From Faecalibacterium prausnitzii (GTDB lineage: Bacteria > Bacillota > Clostridia > Oscillospirales > Ruminococcaceae): a stretch of DNA of 64,000 nucleotides. The notes beneath the pieces are model-generated. The model saw nothing but the letters and a program-made list of their open reading frames with translations, was not told the origin of the DNA and did not search any database. Within the stretch, counting starts at the first letter, position 1. Every line of letters starts with the position of its first letter. Positions 43,939-53,043 of the stretch are shown here, piece by piece. The stretch spans positions 55,808-119,807 of the forward strand of contig NZ_PRLD01000011.1 in NCBI RefSeq assembly GCF_003287405.1. Direction: 5' to 3'. A program made the translations under genes and the position numbers.

Positions 43939-43968
43939 ATTATATCCGACCGGTGACGGTTTTGTCAA
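43939..43968 (-). promoter_or_regulatory. Promoter of lipoprotein (2)
   Basis: Minus-strand TTGACA (43963-43968), 18-bp spacer, TATAAT (43939-43944). Confidence 0.85.
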
Positions 43969-44242
43969 TCGGGAATATAGCTAAACTTCCTGAAACAGTT
44001 TCGTGAAAAAGGATGAAAACAGGTCGGGTTTGTTGCAGTTCTGGTATATTTTCAGGCTGATTTTGTCGACAACTTTTCAAACGCCCTTGTCCCCGCCCCG
44101 GCGGCGTGGCTTTGCCGGGCACGGAAATACTTAAATTTGGACATATGTTGTGTCGAACCTCTATTTTGCCTTTTTACACATTTTCACCACGTTTTGGTGG
44201 TAAAATCATGTCCAGATTGAAACGAACTCGGAGGAAGTACCC

Positions 44243-44914
44243 ATGCAACACTGTCCCGCCCGCGCGGCACAGCGGCTGGCGGCGGCAGTTCTGGCGCTGG
44301 TTTTGCTGCTGTGTGCCTTTTTGCCCCGTGCCCACGCCGCTGAGCTGAAGGAGAAAAACGGCATCCGGCTGCTCAGCTTTGACACCAGCCACATCCTTTC
44401 CATCGGCAACCAGACCTCCGGCAAGTGCAGCTTGTACGCACTGCGCTACGCCCGCACCATTCTGGACGGCAAGGTCTGCTCCGGCAGCGGGATGTGGTCA
44501 AACGGTGCGGTGTGGTCCGCTGCGGGCTACACGGGGTACGCCGGCACCCGCGCCGAGTGCCTGAAAAAGCTGTACAACGAGCTTGCCGCCGGGCGTCCGG
44601 TGATCGTGCACCTGAAAAATACCACGGTCAGCGGGGTAAAGCGCCACGCAAACCGCACCTCTACTTATGAATACCACCTGACCTCCTCCGGCTGGGACGC
44701 GGTGAACTACCCCCACATTGCCACCAGCAGCACCTACGGCCACTGGGTGTGCGTGGCGGGCATCTCGCCCACCGCCGACCCGGAAAACCTGACCGAGAGC
44801 GACTTCTACGCCCTTGACCCTGCCCGGGTCACCGCCAATGGCCGCCTTGCGGTCACCCGCCTGCTGGACGATACCCTATGGGTGGAAAATTCTCCCCTCA
44901 AAGTGCTGGGGTGA
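44243..44914 (+). CDS. Secreted C39/papain-like putative cysteine peptidase
   Basis: A 223-aa exported protein with a signal peptide (hydrophobic LAAAVLALVLLLCAFL, cleavage near AHA-AE). The mature part has GKCSLYALRYA (candidate catalytic Cys), YGHWVCVAGI (candidate His) and FYALDPA (candidate Asp), the C39-like Cys-His-Asp order. The target is unknown. A -10 TAAAAT with TGG extension is at 44201-44206. The remaining upstream gap (43970-44200) is AT-rich with nothing recognisable. Confidence 0.7.
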   Translation: MQHCPARAAQRLAAAVLALVLLLCAFLPRAHAAELKEKNGIRLLSFDTSHILSIGNQTSGKCSLYALRYARTILDGKVCSGSGMWSNGAVWSAAGYTGYAGTRAECLKKLYNELAAGRPVIVHLKNTTVSGVKRHANRTSTYEYHLTSSGWDAVNYPHIATSSTYGHWVCVAGISPTADPENLTESDFYALDPARVTANGRLAVTRLLDDTLWVENSPLKVLG

Positions 44915-44925
44915 AATACGCTCCC

Positions 44926-44952
44926 AAAGCCCGCCTGCCCGGCGGGCTTTTT
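44926..44952 (+). terminator. Terminator after the C39-like gene
   Basis: AAGCCCGCC pairs with GGCGGGCTT around TGCCC, then TTTT. Confidence 0.9.
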
Positions 44953-44954
44953 TG

Positions 44955-45142
44955 CGTGCCCTCTCAGGCGCTCCCGAAGAAACTCCCCCAGTCTCGCATT
45001 CGCTCGACAGCCCCCTCTGGGATGGGGCCTTTGGCATGGCGGTAAAGTTTCCGGCTAAAGCGCAAAGTTTCCGGGTGCGCCAGAGGCTCCCTCCCCGAGG
45101 GAGCTGGCAAAGCCGTCAGGCTTTGACTGAGGGAGTTTGCTT
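44955..45142. repeat. Family I intergenic repeat, copy 7
   Basis: Runs from GTGCCCTCTCAGGCGC to TTGACTGAGGGAG. The middle has CTTTGGCATGGCGGTAAAG and the hairpins GTCTCGCATTCGCTCGAC and AGCCGTCAGGCT. It ends 15 bp before the -35 of the jetABC promoter and fills most of the 307-bp gap. Confidence 0.8.
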
Positions 45143-45156
45143 TTTTTCGCCTTTTT

Positions 45157-45185
45157 GTGACAAACCCCGCCCGCTGTGGTACAAT
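45157..45185 (+). promoter_or_regulatory. jetABC-like operon promoter
   Basis: GTGACA (45157-45162), 17-bp spacer, TACAAT (45180-45185) with upstream TGG. Confidence 0.75.
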
Positions 45186-45221
45186 AAAAGGGTATCGAAC
45201 TCACACAGAAAGGACGTTTCC

Positions 45222-46652
45222 ATGCAGCTGTTTGAACTGGTCAGCCCACGGCTGTTCCGCCCGCTGGCGGGGCCCAACCGGGCGTTTTATGCAGAGCTTT
45301 TGCTGCTGCTCTGGGAAGAGTGCCGCCATACGGCAGATTACAGCATTTCCCGCGCCGAAGCCGTCTCCCGCGCCGAGGATTATTTTGCCGCGCTGGCAAA
45401 GCCGCTGGCGCTGGACGCCGACGGTGCGGGCGATGAGGACGAGCAGCCCACCCGCGACCCCCACACGCTGGCGGTGGGCTTTTTGCTGCGCCTGCGCCGC
45501 ACCGGCTGGCTGGAAGAGCAGCCCGGCAGCTACGAGACGGAGCCCACCCTTGCCTTTATGCCGGAGGTCACCCCGCTGCTGGATGCGCTGGAAGAGATCC
45601 TGAACCCCCGGGTGGTCACCTACACCGGCAAGCTGTACAAGGCGTGGCAGCTGCTGGGCAGCATCGGGCAGGAAAAAAGCCCCTACGAGAACGTGCTGCG
45701 GGAGGTGGCGGCAGACCTTGAGACCTTGAACAAGTCCCTGCGCGCCCTCAACGCTTCCATCGGGCATTATATCGACCGCCTGACCCATAACCGCACCCCG
45801 CAGGAGGTGCTGGAGCTGTTCGACCAGTACGAGGAAAAGGTGGTGGCGGCGGCGTACCATCGCTTTAAAACCAGCGATAACCTGTTCAATTACCGCGCTT
45901 ATCTGGAAGAAGAGCTGGACGACTGCGAGCAGAACCAGCTGCCGCGCTTAGCGCTGGATTACGCCCGGGTGGAGCGCTGCGCCCCCGGCGAAGCTGCACC
46001 CCGGGTGCGTGCCCTCATCCAGCAGCAGCGGGACGCGCTGGAAGAGATGAGCACCCTGATGAAGGAGATCGACGCCAGCCACATCCGCTACCGCAAGCGT
46101 GCGGTGCAGCGGGCACAGTTTTTGCTGCTGAGCGACCGCTCGGCGCAGGGCAGCGTCACCGCCCTGCTGCGCCGCTATGCGGAGGACATCCGCAGCCCGG
46201 AGCAGCTGTTTGAGCCGGACGATGGCCCGGTGGCAGCGCGACTGCACCTGTACCCGGCGGCAGTGTTCGGCACAAAGCCGCTGTATCCCCCCGCCGCGCC
46301 CCGCACCGAAGCACCTCTTGCCCCGGTGCGCACCGAACCCCTGGACCCCGAACGGCTGCGGCAGGAGCAGCAGCTGCTGCTGGATTACGCCCGCCTTGCC
46401 GTCACCGAGGAAAACGTGGCGCTGCTGGCGCGGCAGGCACTGGCTGCCCGCGGGCAGGTGAACGCTTCCACCCTTGTGGAGGAATACCCGAACGACTTTA
46501 CGGGCATCATCGGCCTGCACACCTATTCCCAGTCGCCGCACCGGGAGTATGATATCACCCTGACCGGAAACTGGGTGGAGCGCGGCGGCTTCCGGTTTCA
46601 GGATTTTGTCCTGACCCGCCGCAAGGAGGTAAACACGGATGGCAACCATTGA
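45222..46652 (+). CDS. jetA: JetA/MksF-like kleisin subunit of an SMC complex
   Basis: A 476-aa protein that begins MQLFELVSPRLFRPLAGPNRAFYAELLLLLWEE. A winged-helix-like N-terminal part is followed by an extended helical middle (about 130-330) and a C-terminal segment (RGQVNASTLVEEYPNDFTG...YDITLTG). This matches the kleisin-like subunit of Wadjet/MksBEF condensins in length and operon place. RBS AAAGGA; ATG 45222. It overlaps jetB by 14 bp. The call rests on the operon as much as on sequence. Confidence 0.78.
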   Translation: MQLFELVSPRLFRPLAGPNRAFYAELLLLLWEECRHTADYSISRAEAVSRAEDYFAALAKPLALDADGAGDEDEQPTRDPHTLAVGFLLRLRRTGWLEEQPGSYETEPTLAFMPEVTPLLDALEEILNPRVVTYTGKLYKAWQLLGSIGQEKSPYENVLREVAADLETLNKSLRALNASIGHYIDRLTHNRTPQEVLELFDQYEEKVVAAAYHRFKTSDNLFNYRAYLEEELDDCEQNQLPRLALDYARVERCAPGEAAPRVRALIQQQRDALEEMSTLMKEIDASHIRYRKRAVQRAQFLLLSDRSAQGSVTALLRRYAEDIRSPEQLFEPDDGPVAARLHLYPAAVFGTKPLYPPAAPRTEAPLAPVRTEPLDPERLRQEQQLLLDYARLAVTEENVALLARQALAARGQVNASTLVEEYPNDFTGIIGLHTYSQSPHREYDITLTGNWVERGGFRFQDFVLTRRKEVNTDGNH

Positions 46653-47247
46653 TCTGCTGGAAGAGACCGCAAACTATCTGCTCAACCACTGCTTCGTGCT
46701 GGGCTGCGTAGAGGAACAGCGGGCAAAATATCTGTATATTCAGGATCACCTCAACGAGGTGCGCGCGGTGTTCAAACCCTTGGGCTACGCGGTGCTTTTG
46801 TACCCCGCGCCCATGCAGGCGGCGGCGCTGGTCAACGAGCACGAGGGCAGTCAGGCACGGCTGCTCAAGTACGAAAGCATTCTGCTGCTGGTGCTGCGGC
46901 TTTTGTACCTGCAAAAGCGGGAAAGCCTTGCCGCCAGCGCAGACGAGGTGCTGGTCACGGTGGAAGAGGTACAGGCAGAGCTGCAAAAGATGAACCTGCC
47001 CCGCAAGCTGGATCAGCAAACGCTGGAAAAGCTCATGCGCACGTTGCGCCGGTACAATCTGGCGCGTCCGGTGGGACGGCTGTCCGGGCTGGACAGCCGC
47101 ATCGAGGTGTTCCCCACGGTGCTGCTGGCGCTGCCGGACGCCGACCTTGCGGATGCCGCCGCCGAGAGCGCCCGCACCCGCACCGAGCTTGGCCTGTATG
47201 AGCGCCCGGAGGGGGCAGACACGGAAGCAGGGGAGGGTGAAGCATGA
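46639..47247 (+). CDS. jetB: JetB/MksE-like subunit of an SMC complex
   Basis: A 202-aa protein, mainly helical with winged-helix features (LLEETANYLLNHCFVLGCVEEQRAKYLYI; LLKYESILLLVLRLLYLQKR). It corresponds to the KITE-like JetB/MksE subunit. It overlaps jetA by 14 bp and jetC by four (ATGA at 47244-47247), so the three are translated together in fixed ratio. Confidence 0.78.
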   Translation: MATIDLLEETANYLLNHCFVLGCVEEQRAKYLYIQDHLNEVRAVFKPLGYAVLLYPAPMQAAALVNEHEGSQARLLKYESILLLVLRLLYLQKRESLAASADEVLVTVEEVQAELQKMNLPRKLDQQTLEKLMRTLRRYNLARPVGRLSGLDSRIEVFPTVLLALPDADLADAAAESARTRTELGLYERPEGADTEAGEGEA

Positions 47248-50200
47248 TCGAACTCAAACGCCTGAAACTTATCAACTGGCACAACTTTGAAAATACCACC
47301 TTCGACTGCGCCCGCCTGACCTATATGATCGGCGTGAACGCCGTGGGCAAGACCACCATTCTGGACGCCATCCGCTACTGCTTGACCACCAACCGCAACT
47401 TCAATGCGCTGGGCAATAAGAAAAGCGGCCGCACCCTGCAAGGCTCTGTCCACGCCAAGCAGCGCGGCGAAAACGCCTACCGCCGCCCGGGGCACACCGT
47501 GGCGTATATCGGGGCAGAGTTCTGGGACAGCGTCAAGCACACCAGCTTTGTCATCGCAGTGCGGGTGGAGTCCGAAGGCCCCATGCAGGAGCTGCACCCC
47601 GGCGACCAGACGTGGTATATCTCGGAGGACGGCATCACGCTGGAACAGCTGCCCTTTATCGACCCGCGCACCGGTGCGCCCAGCGCCAAGGAGGACTTCA
47701 AGCCCGCCGAGGGGCGGCTTTCCTACACCCGCAGCCCCAGCGAAGCGCGGGACCGCATCTGCCGCGCACTGGGCATCGGACGCGCAGCCAGCCCGCTGGG
47801 CAAAAAGTTCAACGAGGTGTTCCAGATGGGCACCAGCATGGACGAGATCCCGAATTTCCGGGAGTTTCTGTACCAGTACATTCTGCCCCAGCCGGAACTG
47901 GACTTGGAAGCCTTGCAGGGCGACCGCTTGGAGCTGGAAAACCTGCACGCCGTTCTGGCGGAAGCCCAGACCCGCGCCGATGCGCTGGACGAGATCGTCC
48001 GTTTTGGCCGCGAAGCCACCGAAAAACAGACCGAAGCCCTTGTGAACCGGGGTGCCGCCCTGCTGGCGCGGGCTGCTGCCGATGCCGGGGAAAAGGCTGT
48101 CTGGCAGGAGCGGGTAGACGCCGGACGCCGCCAGCAGGAGACGCTGCGCACCCGCTACGCCGAAGCCAAGACCGCCGAAGCGGAAGCCCGCCGCGCCTAC
48201 CTGACCGCCCACAGCGCCGCCGGTGCCAGCGGCGAAGGCCGCGCACTGGACGCCCTCAGCGAGGAGCTGGCGCACCGGCAGACCGCACTGGATGCCGCCG
48301 CCCGCCGCGCCGATACCGCCGAAAAAGCCGCCGAAAAGACCGGCAACCTGCTGGCTGTGCTGCGCCGCAGCGGCTTTGCCGCCGGGCAGAAGCTGGCAGA
48401 CCTGACCCCCGACACCCTGCCCGCCCTGACCGACTGGCTGACCGCACAGGAAAAGCCGCTGGAAGAAGCCTATTTTGCCGCCCGGCAGCACACCGCCGCC
48501 CTGCAGCGGCAGCAGACCGAGAAACGCGCCGAGCTGGACGCCGTGTCCGGCGGCAAGTGGGTGTACCCCCACGGGGACGCCGCCACCCGGGTGCGGGACG
48601 CCGTGAATGCCGAGCTGAAAAGCCGGGGCATGGAGCCGGACGCCCGCATCTTCTGCGAGCTGCTGAACGTGGAGGATGAGAGCTGGCAGGACTGCGTGGA
48701 AGCCTGTCTGGGCGACCGCCGGTTCGATATCCTTGTGCCGCCCGCCCACTACGCCGCCGCAAAGAGCGCCTTTGTGGCGCTGAAAGAGAAAGTCGGCCCC
48801 ATCAGTCTGCTGGACACCCCGGGTCTGCGCAAGGCCAACCGCCGCGCCGACACTGCTCCCGCCGACAGTCTGGCGGCACAGGTCACCAGCGAAAACCCGC
48901 TTGCCGCGCAGTACGCCGACACCATCCTGCGCCGCATCGTCTGCTGCGACACCCCCGACACGCTGGAAAACTACCCCGACAGTGCCACCCGCGACCTTCT
49001 GCGCCACCACCCCTTCCGGTTGGAGCGTCTGCGCACTCCGCAGCGCTATATCGGCTTGGAAGCCCGCCGCGCCCGCGCCGGGGCACTGGCAGGGGAGATG
49101 AACGCCCTTGCCGAGGAGGTGCGCGCCGCCGCACAGGCGGAGCAGAACCTGAAAGCCGCCTACAGCCAGTACCAGACCCTTTTGCGCGGCACAACGCTGG
49201 AAGAGCTTGCCGCTTTGTGGGATGCCCGCGCCGCCCTGACCGCCGCCCGCGCGGCGGTGGAGGGACAGGCCGCAAAGCTGGCGGAGTGCCGCGAGAACCC
49301 GCTTTTGCAGCAGCTGTATAAGGAGGAAGAGGTGCGCGAAGCCGCATGGGAAGCCGCCCGCACCGCCGTGGAGCAGACCGGCGGCGACCTGCGCGTATGC
49401 GAAAAACAGATCTCCTCCTGCGAGACGGAGCAGCAAAAGGCGGTGGACACCGCCGAAAAGAGCGCACAGGCCGCAGAAAGCTTTTTTGCCGCCCACCCGC
49501 TGGTGGAGCCGCTCTCCCGCAGCCGTCAGCAGGCTCTGACCGGGCCGGATAAGTCTCCCCGCGCCGCCGCGCAGGCTGCCGAAAAGGCACAGGCCAAGCT
49601 GGACGATGCCCTGACCGTCTACCTGAACAGCACCCTGGAACCGGCGCAGCGGGAATACAACCGGCGCTACGTCTGCGATTACCCCTTGGGGCTTGCCGGG
49701 CTGGAACAGTACCGCGCCCAGCATGAGAGCCTTGTGCGCATCGACCTGGAGCGCTACGCCGCCCGCCTGGAGCAGGCGCAGCGGGACTGCAAGGACCGCT
49801 TCCGCAAGGATATCCTGTTCCGCATGAAGGACGATATCTTCAACGCCCGGCGGCAGTTCCGGGAGCTGAACAAGGTCATGGAGCAGCTGACCTACGGCGA
49901 GGAAGTCTACCGCTTTGAGCTGGAACCCAACCGCGACCCGCAGCTGGCGGCGTTCTATCAGGTCATCGTGGATAAGGGCAACCAGCAGATGACCGAGGGT
50001 GATTCTCTGGATAACCTTGCCGCCACCGCTGACCCCGCCTACGAGCGTCAGGTGGATGAGCTGATGGAAAAGATCATGGCAGACGTGGACGAGAACACCC
50101 GCGCCCGACAGGAGGGACGCACCGCTGCCGGTGTCACCCTTTCGGACTATGTGGACTACCGCACCTATCTGGACTACGATATCAAGGTGACCAATCAGGT

Positions 50201-50543
50201 CACCGGGCAGCAGGCGTATCTTTCCCGCGTCAGCCGCGATTCCTCCGGCGGCGAGAATCAGGCACCCTTCTATGTGGCCATCTGCGCAAGCCTTCTGCAA
50301 ATTTACCAGAAGAGCGAAAACAGCATCCGTCTGGTGCTGCTGGACGAGGCCTTCAGCAAGATGACCAGTGACCGCATCCGCCCCATGATGGAACTGTTCC
50401 GCCGCCTGCAATTGCAGGTGCTGCTCATCTCCACCGTGGAAAAGAGCACCGCCATCCAGCCCTACTGCGATATCACCTACTCCATCGTCCGCCACGGCGA
50501 TGCCAACGCCATCGCGCCCTTTGTCCGCGTTGCGGCGGAGTGA
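47244..50543 (+). CDS. jetC: JetC/MksB-like SMC ATPase
   Basis: A 1099-aa SMC/Rad50-like motor. Walker A is GVNAVGKTT at 30-38. A long Ala/Glu/Arg-rich coiled coil covers roughly 230-850 with a central hinge. The ABC signature SSGGEN is at 1000-1005, followed by Walker B LVLLDEAFSK at about 1030-1039. In Wadjet systems it extrudes plasmid DNA loops and JetD cuts them; in MksBEF it works in chromosome organisation. No JetD nuclease follows here; the next gene is a convergent MATE exporter. Confidence 0.85.
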   Translation: MIELKRLKLINWHNFENTTFDCARLTYMIGVNAVGKTTILDAIRYCLTTNRNFNALGNKKSGRTLQGSVHAKQRGENAYRRPGHTVAYIGAEFWDSVKHTSFVIAVRVESEGPMQELHPGDQTWYISEDGITLEQLPFIDPRTGAPSAKEDFKPAEGRLSYTRSPSEARDRICRALGIGRAASPLGKKFNEVFQMGTSMDEIPNFREFLYQYILPQPELDLEALQGDRLELENLHAVLAEAQTRADALDEIVRFGREATEKQTEALVNRGAALLARAAADAGEKAVWQERVDAGRRQQETLRTRYAEAKTAEAEARRAYLTAHSAAGASGEGRALDALSEELAHRQTALDAAARRADTAEKAAEKTGNLLAVLRRSGFAAGQKLADLTPDTLPALTDWLTAQEKPLEEAYFAARQHTAALQRQQTEKRAELDAVSGGKWVYPHGDAATRVRDAVNAELKSRGMEPDARIFCELLNVEDESWQDCVEACLGDRRFDILVPPAHYAAAKSAFVALKEKVGPISLLDTPGLRKANRRADTAPADSLAAQVTSENPLAAQYADTILRRIVCCDTPDTLENYPDSATRDLLRHHPFRLERLRTPQRYIGLEARRARAGALAGEMNALAEEVRAAAQAEQNLKAAYSQYQTLLRGTTLEELAALWDARAALTAARAAVEGQAAKLAECRENPLLQQLYKEEEVREAAWEAARTAVEQTGGDLRVCEKQISSCETEQQKAVDTAEKSAQAAESFFAAHPLVEPLSRSRQQALTGPDKSPRAAAQAAEKAQAKLDDALTVYLNSTLEPAQREYNRRYVCDYPLGLAGLEQYRAQHESLVRIDLERYAARLEQAQRDCKDRFRKDILFRMKDDIFNARRQFRELNKVMEQLTYGEEVYRFELEPNRDPQLAAFYQVIVDKGNQQMTEGDSLDNLAATADPAYERQVDELMEKIMADVDENTRARQEGRTAAGVTLSDYVDYRTYLDYDIKVTNQVTGQQAYLSRVSRDSSGGENQAPFYVAICASLLQIYQKSENSIRLVLLDEAFSKMTSDRIRPMMELFRRLQLQVLLISTVEKSTAIQPYCDITYSIVRHGDANAIAPFVRVAAE

Positions 50544-50563
50544 GGTGCATAGCAGAATAAACA

Positions 50564-50596
50564 AAAAAGAAGCACGCAGCCGCGTGCTTCTTTTTT
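50564..50596. terminator. Bidirectional terminator between jetC and MATE (2)
   Basis: AAAAAAGAAGCACGC pairs with GCGTGCTTCTTTTTT around AGCC; both ends carry A/T-runs. Confidence 0.92.
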
Positions 50597-50599
50597 GTT

Positions 50600-51949
50600 T
50601 TACGCCTTTCGGTAATGGAACGTCTTATCCTTTGTAAGAAACATCGCCACGGTCACCGCCAGCGTGGCCAGCTCGGCGGCTGTGACGGCCAGCCACACGC
50701 CGTCAATGCCCCAGAGGGCGGGCAGGACGAGCAGCGCGGCCATCTGGAACAGAAACGTGCGCAGAAAGGAGATCAGGGCGCTGGTCACGCCGTCGCCCAG
50801 CGCTGTGAAGAAGGAGGACGCATAGATGTTGAAGCCCTTGATGAGGAAGCACAGCGCATACAGCCGGAAGGCGCGGCTGGTCAGTGCCAGCAGTTGGACG
50901 TCGTAGCCCACAAAGATGCGCGCCACATAGGGAATGATCACCATGGACGCCGCCGTCAGGGTCACAGACACCACAGCGATGAGGCGCAGGCTCTTCTGGT
51001 AGAGGTTGTGCACCTCGGCATGGTTGCGCGCACCGTAATGAAAGCTGACGATGGGTGCGCTGCCCACGGCATAGCCCACGAACACCGCCACGAACAGGAA
51101 GGCGGCATACATGATGACGCCGTAAGCCGCCACGCCGTCTTCCCCGACCAGCCGCAGCAGCTGGAAGTTATACAGGATATTGACCAGCGACATGGAAAGG
51201 CTTGTCATCAGTTCAGAAGAGCCGTTGATGCAGGCATCCCATAGCACGCGGCCGTAAAACTGTGTTCTGCACAGGTGCAGACAGCTGGTGTTGTTGTGGT
51301 CGATAAAATAAAACACCGGCAGCACGCCGCCCACCAGCTGGCTGATGAGGGTGGCAAGGGCAGCGCCCTCCACGCCCCAGTGCAGCATCCCCACCATTAC
51401 CACGTCCAGCACCATGTTGGTGCAGCCTGCACCTACGGTGAACCAGAAGCCCAGAAGCGGCTTTTCGGCGGTGACAAAAAAGCTCTGGAACAGATTCTGC
51501 AAAGCGAAGCCCGGCAGCGCCAGCATCAGGATGCGCCCGTAGCGTACGGCGTAGTCCAGCAGCTCGCCCTTTGCGCCCAGCAGCACGGCGACCGGCCGCA
51601 GAAACACAATGCCCAGCACGGCCAGCACACCGGCCGAGACGAGCGCTGCCCACATAAACATGGAAAAATAGCGGTCGGCTTTTTTCCGGTCGCCCTCGCC
51701 CAGCGTGATGCCTACGATGGCGCTGCCGCCGGTGCCCAGCATAAAGCCGACAGTGCCCAGCATCTGCGGCAGCGGCATGATGAGGTTGATCGCCGCAAAG
51801 GCCGTTTTGCCCACAAAGTTGGAGACACACAGACCGTCCACGATGCCGTAGATGGAGGTGAACAGCATGGTACCGATGCATGGCAGCACGAACCGCAGCA
51901 GGCGGGAATAGGTAAAGTGGTCGGACAATTGGATGGCTTTCTTTGGCAT
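50600..51949 (-). CDS. MATE-family efflux transporter (2)
   Basis: A 449-aa exporter with 12 hydrophobic helices. The N-terminus MPKKAIQLSDHFTYSRLLRFVLPCIGTMLFTSIYGIVDG is typical of the MATE/MepA-like group. RBS AAAGGA lies before ATG 51949. It follows a histidine-phosphatase gene on the same strand by 33 bp, so they may share a transcript. Confidence 0.92.
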   Translation of the reverse strand: MPKKAIQLSDHFTYSRLLRFVLPCIGTMLFTSIYGIVDGLCVSNFVGKTAFAAINLIMPLPQMLGTVGFMLGTGGSAIVGITLGEGDRKKADRYFSMFMWAALVSAGVLAVLGIVFLRPVAVLLGAKGELLDYAVRYGRILMLALPGFALQNLFQSFFVTAEKPLLGFWFTVGAGCTNMVLDVVMVGMLHWGVEGAALATLISQLVGGVLPVFYFIDHNNTSCLHLCRTQFYGRVLWDACINGSSELMTSLSMSLVNILYNFQLLRLVGEDGVAAYGVIMYAAFLFVAVFVGYAVGSAPIVSFHYGARNHAEVHNLYQKSLRLIAVVSVTLTAASMVIIPYVARIFVGYDVQLLALTSRAFRLYALCFLIKGFNIYASSFFTALGDGVTSALISFLRTFLFQMAALLVLPALWGIDGVWLAVTAAELATLAVTVAMFLTKDKTFHYRKA

Positions 51950-51982
51950 AAAAATCCTTTCGGTTATTTATCGGGAAAAGCC

Positions 51983-52519
51983 TTAAAAGGTATACTCCAC
52001 CAGCTGGCAGTTTTTGATGCCCGCAGCGGCGTATTCCTCGTTGGTCATATCGTAAAAATAGGAGTGCACCACCCGGGCAATGCCGTTGTGCGCTACCAGC
52101 AGGTAGGTCTTGCCGGTGTCGGCTTTCAATTCGTCCAGCAGGTTGTAGATGCGCTGTGCCAGCTGCATCATGCTTTCGCCGCCCACATAGCGGTCGGCAA
52201 AGTGGGTCTTGGAGATGCGGAACTCCGCACCGTCCCGGGGCGTGCCCTCGTACTTGCCAAAGCACTGCTCCCGCAGGCGGGGCTCGCAGCGGGCGGGCAG
52301 ACCGGTAGCGGCGGCAATGGCCTTTGCGGTGTCGGCGGCGCGGGAGAGGGGAGAGTACAGGATCTCGTCGATGTGCAGGCCGCTGTCCCGGACAAGCGCG
52401 CCCAGCTGCCGTGCCTGCTGTTGCCCGCGGGCGGTCAGCGGGCTGTCGGTCATGCCGCAGATCTTATTTTCCACGTTCCATACCGTCTCGCCGTGGCGGG
52501 TGAAATAGATATTATGCAT
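51983..52519 (-). CDS. Histidine phosphatase (phosphoglycerate mutase-like)
   Basis: A 178-aa enzyme with the RHG motif at the start (IYFTRHGETVWN), the second His in LLVAHNGIARV, and SPLSRAADTAKAI. Such small members are usually broad-specificity phosphatases such as PhoE/CobC; the substrate is unknown. The start at 52519 follows GGAGTAA. It lies 11 bp after the 70-aa gene, in the same operon. Confidence 0.9.
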   Translation of the reverse strand: MHNIYFTRHGETVWNVENKICGMTDSPLTARGQQQARQLGALVRDSGLHIDEILYSPLSRAADTAKAIAAATGLPARCEPRLREQCFGKYEGTPRDGAEFRISKTHFADRYVGGESMMQLAQRIYNLLDELKADTGKTYLLVAHNGIARVVHSYFYDMTNEEYAAAGIKNCQLVEYTF

Positions 52520-52530
52520 AAAATTACTCC

Positions 52531-52743
52531 TTACAGCTTGTGCAGGGTGCCGTCCGGCAGCAGACAGACGGTGTCCCCCTCGTCGATGCCCAGACGCGTC
52601 AGTTCTTTGTCCGGGTAGGGCAGAATGCGGGCAGCCCCGGCGGCATCGGTCAGGGTCACATCGCACAGCACCGGCTGCCCGGCGGGCAGCTCCTCGCAGC
52701 CGTACAGCTGCTCGTCAATGCGCAGCACGCGGTATTCCGGCAT
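52531..52743 (-). CDS. Small conserved-looking protein of unknown function
   Basis: A 70-aa acidic protein: MPEYRVLRIDEQLYGCEELPAG, then LCDVTLTDAAGAARILPYPDKELTRLGIDEGDTVCLLPDG. No domain is recognised. It is supported by GGAGGGG upstream, a promoter at 52773-52802 and tight linkage to the phosphatase gene. Confidence 0.65.
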   Translation of the reverse strand: MPEYRVLRIDEQLYGCEELPAGQPVLCDVTLTDAAGAARILPYPDKELTRLGIDEGDTVCLLPDGTLHKL

Positions 52744-52772
52744 GGTACAGCCCCTCCTTTGTGTTTTTCCTT

Positions 52773-52802
52773 ATTATATAGCACCCGGGGGCTTTGGTGC
52801 AA
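52773..52802 (-). promoter_or_regulatory. Promoter of the 70-aa/phosphatase operon
   Basis: Minus-strand TTGCAC (52797-52802), 18-bp spacer, TATAAT (52773-52778). Confidence 0.65.
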
Positions 52803-52811
52803 GGGGGAACG

Positions 52812-52970
52812 AACTCCCTCAGTCAAAACCTGACGGTTTTGCCAGCTCCCTCGGGGAGGGAGCCTCTGGCGTGCCCGGAAACTTTGTGCTTTAGCTGGAA
52901 ACTTCACCGCTATGCCAAAGGCCCCATCTCAGAGGGGGCTGGCATCGCGCAGCGATGACTGGGGGAGTTC
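52812..52970. repeat. Family I intergenic repeat, copy 8
   Basis: Starts CTCCCTCAGTC with hairpin AAAACCTGACGGTTTT and ends GACTGGGGGAGTTCG with hairpin CATCGCGCAGCGATG. It is very close to copy 4, and its terminal hairpin matches copy 3. Confidence 0.85.
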
Positions 52971-52980
52971 GTCCCCCCGC

Positions 52981-53010
52981 TTGACAGCGGCGCGGAGAAA
53001 TTGTTACAAT
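52981..53010 (+). promoter_or_regulatory. Promoter of LysR-type regulator (1)
   Basis: TTGACA (52981-52986), 18-bp spacer, TACAAT (53005-53010). Confidence 0.8.
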
Positions 53011-53043
53011 ACGATTACGACTGCAAACCACGCGGAGGGGTTC

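Noticed and set aside
47013..50564. A 1183-residue open frame opposite jetC
   Set aside because: Low-complexity Gly/Leu/Ala composition and no domain; jetC on the plus strand has clear ATPase motifs.
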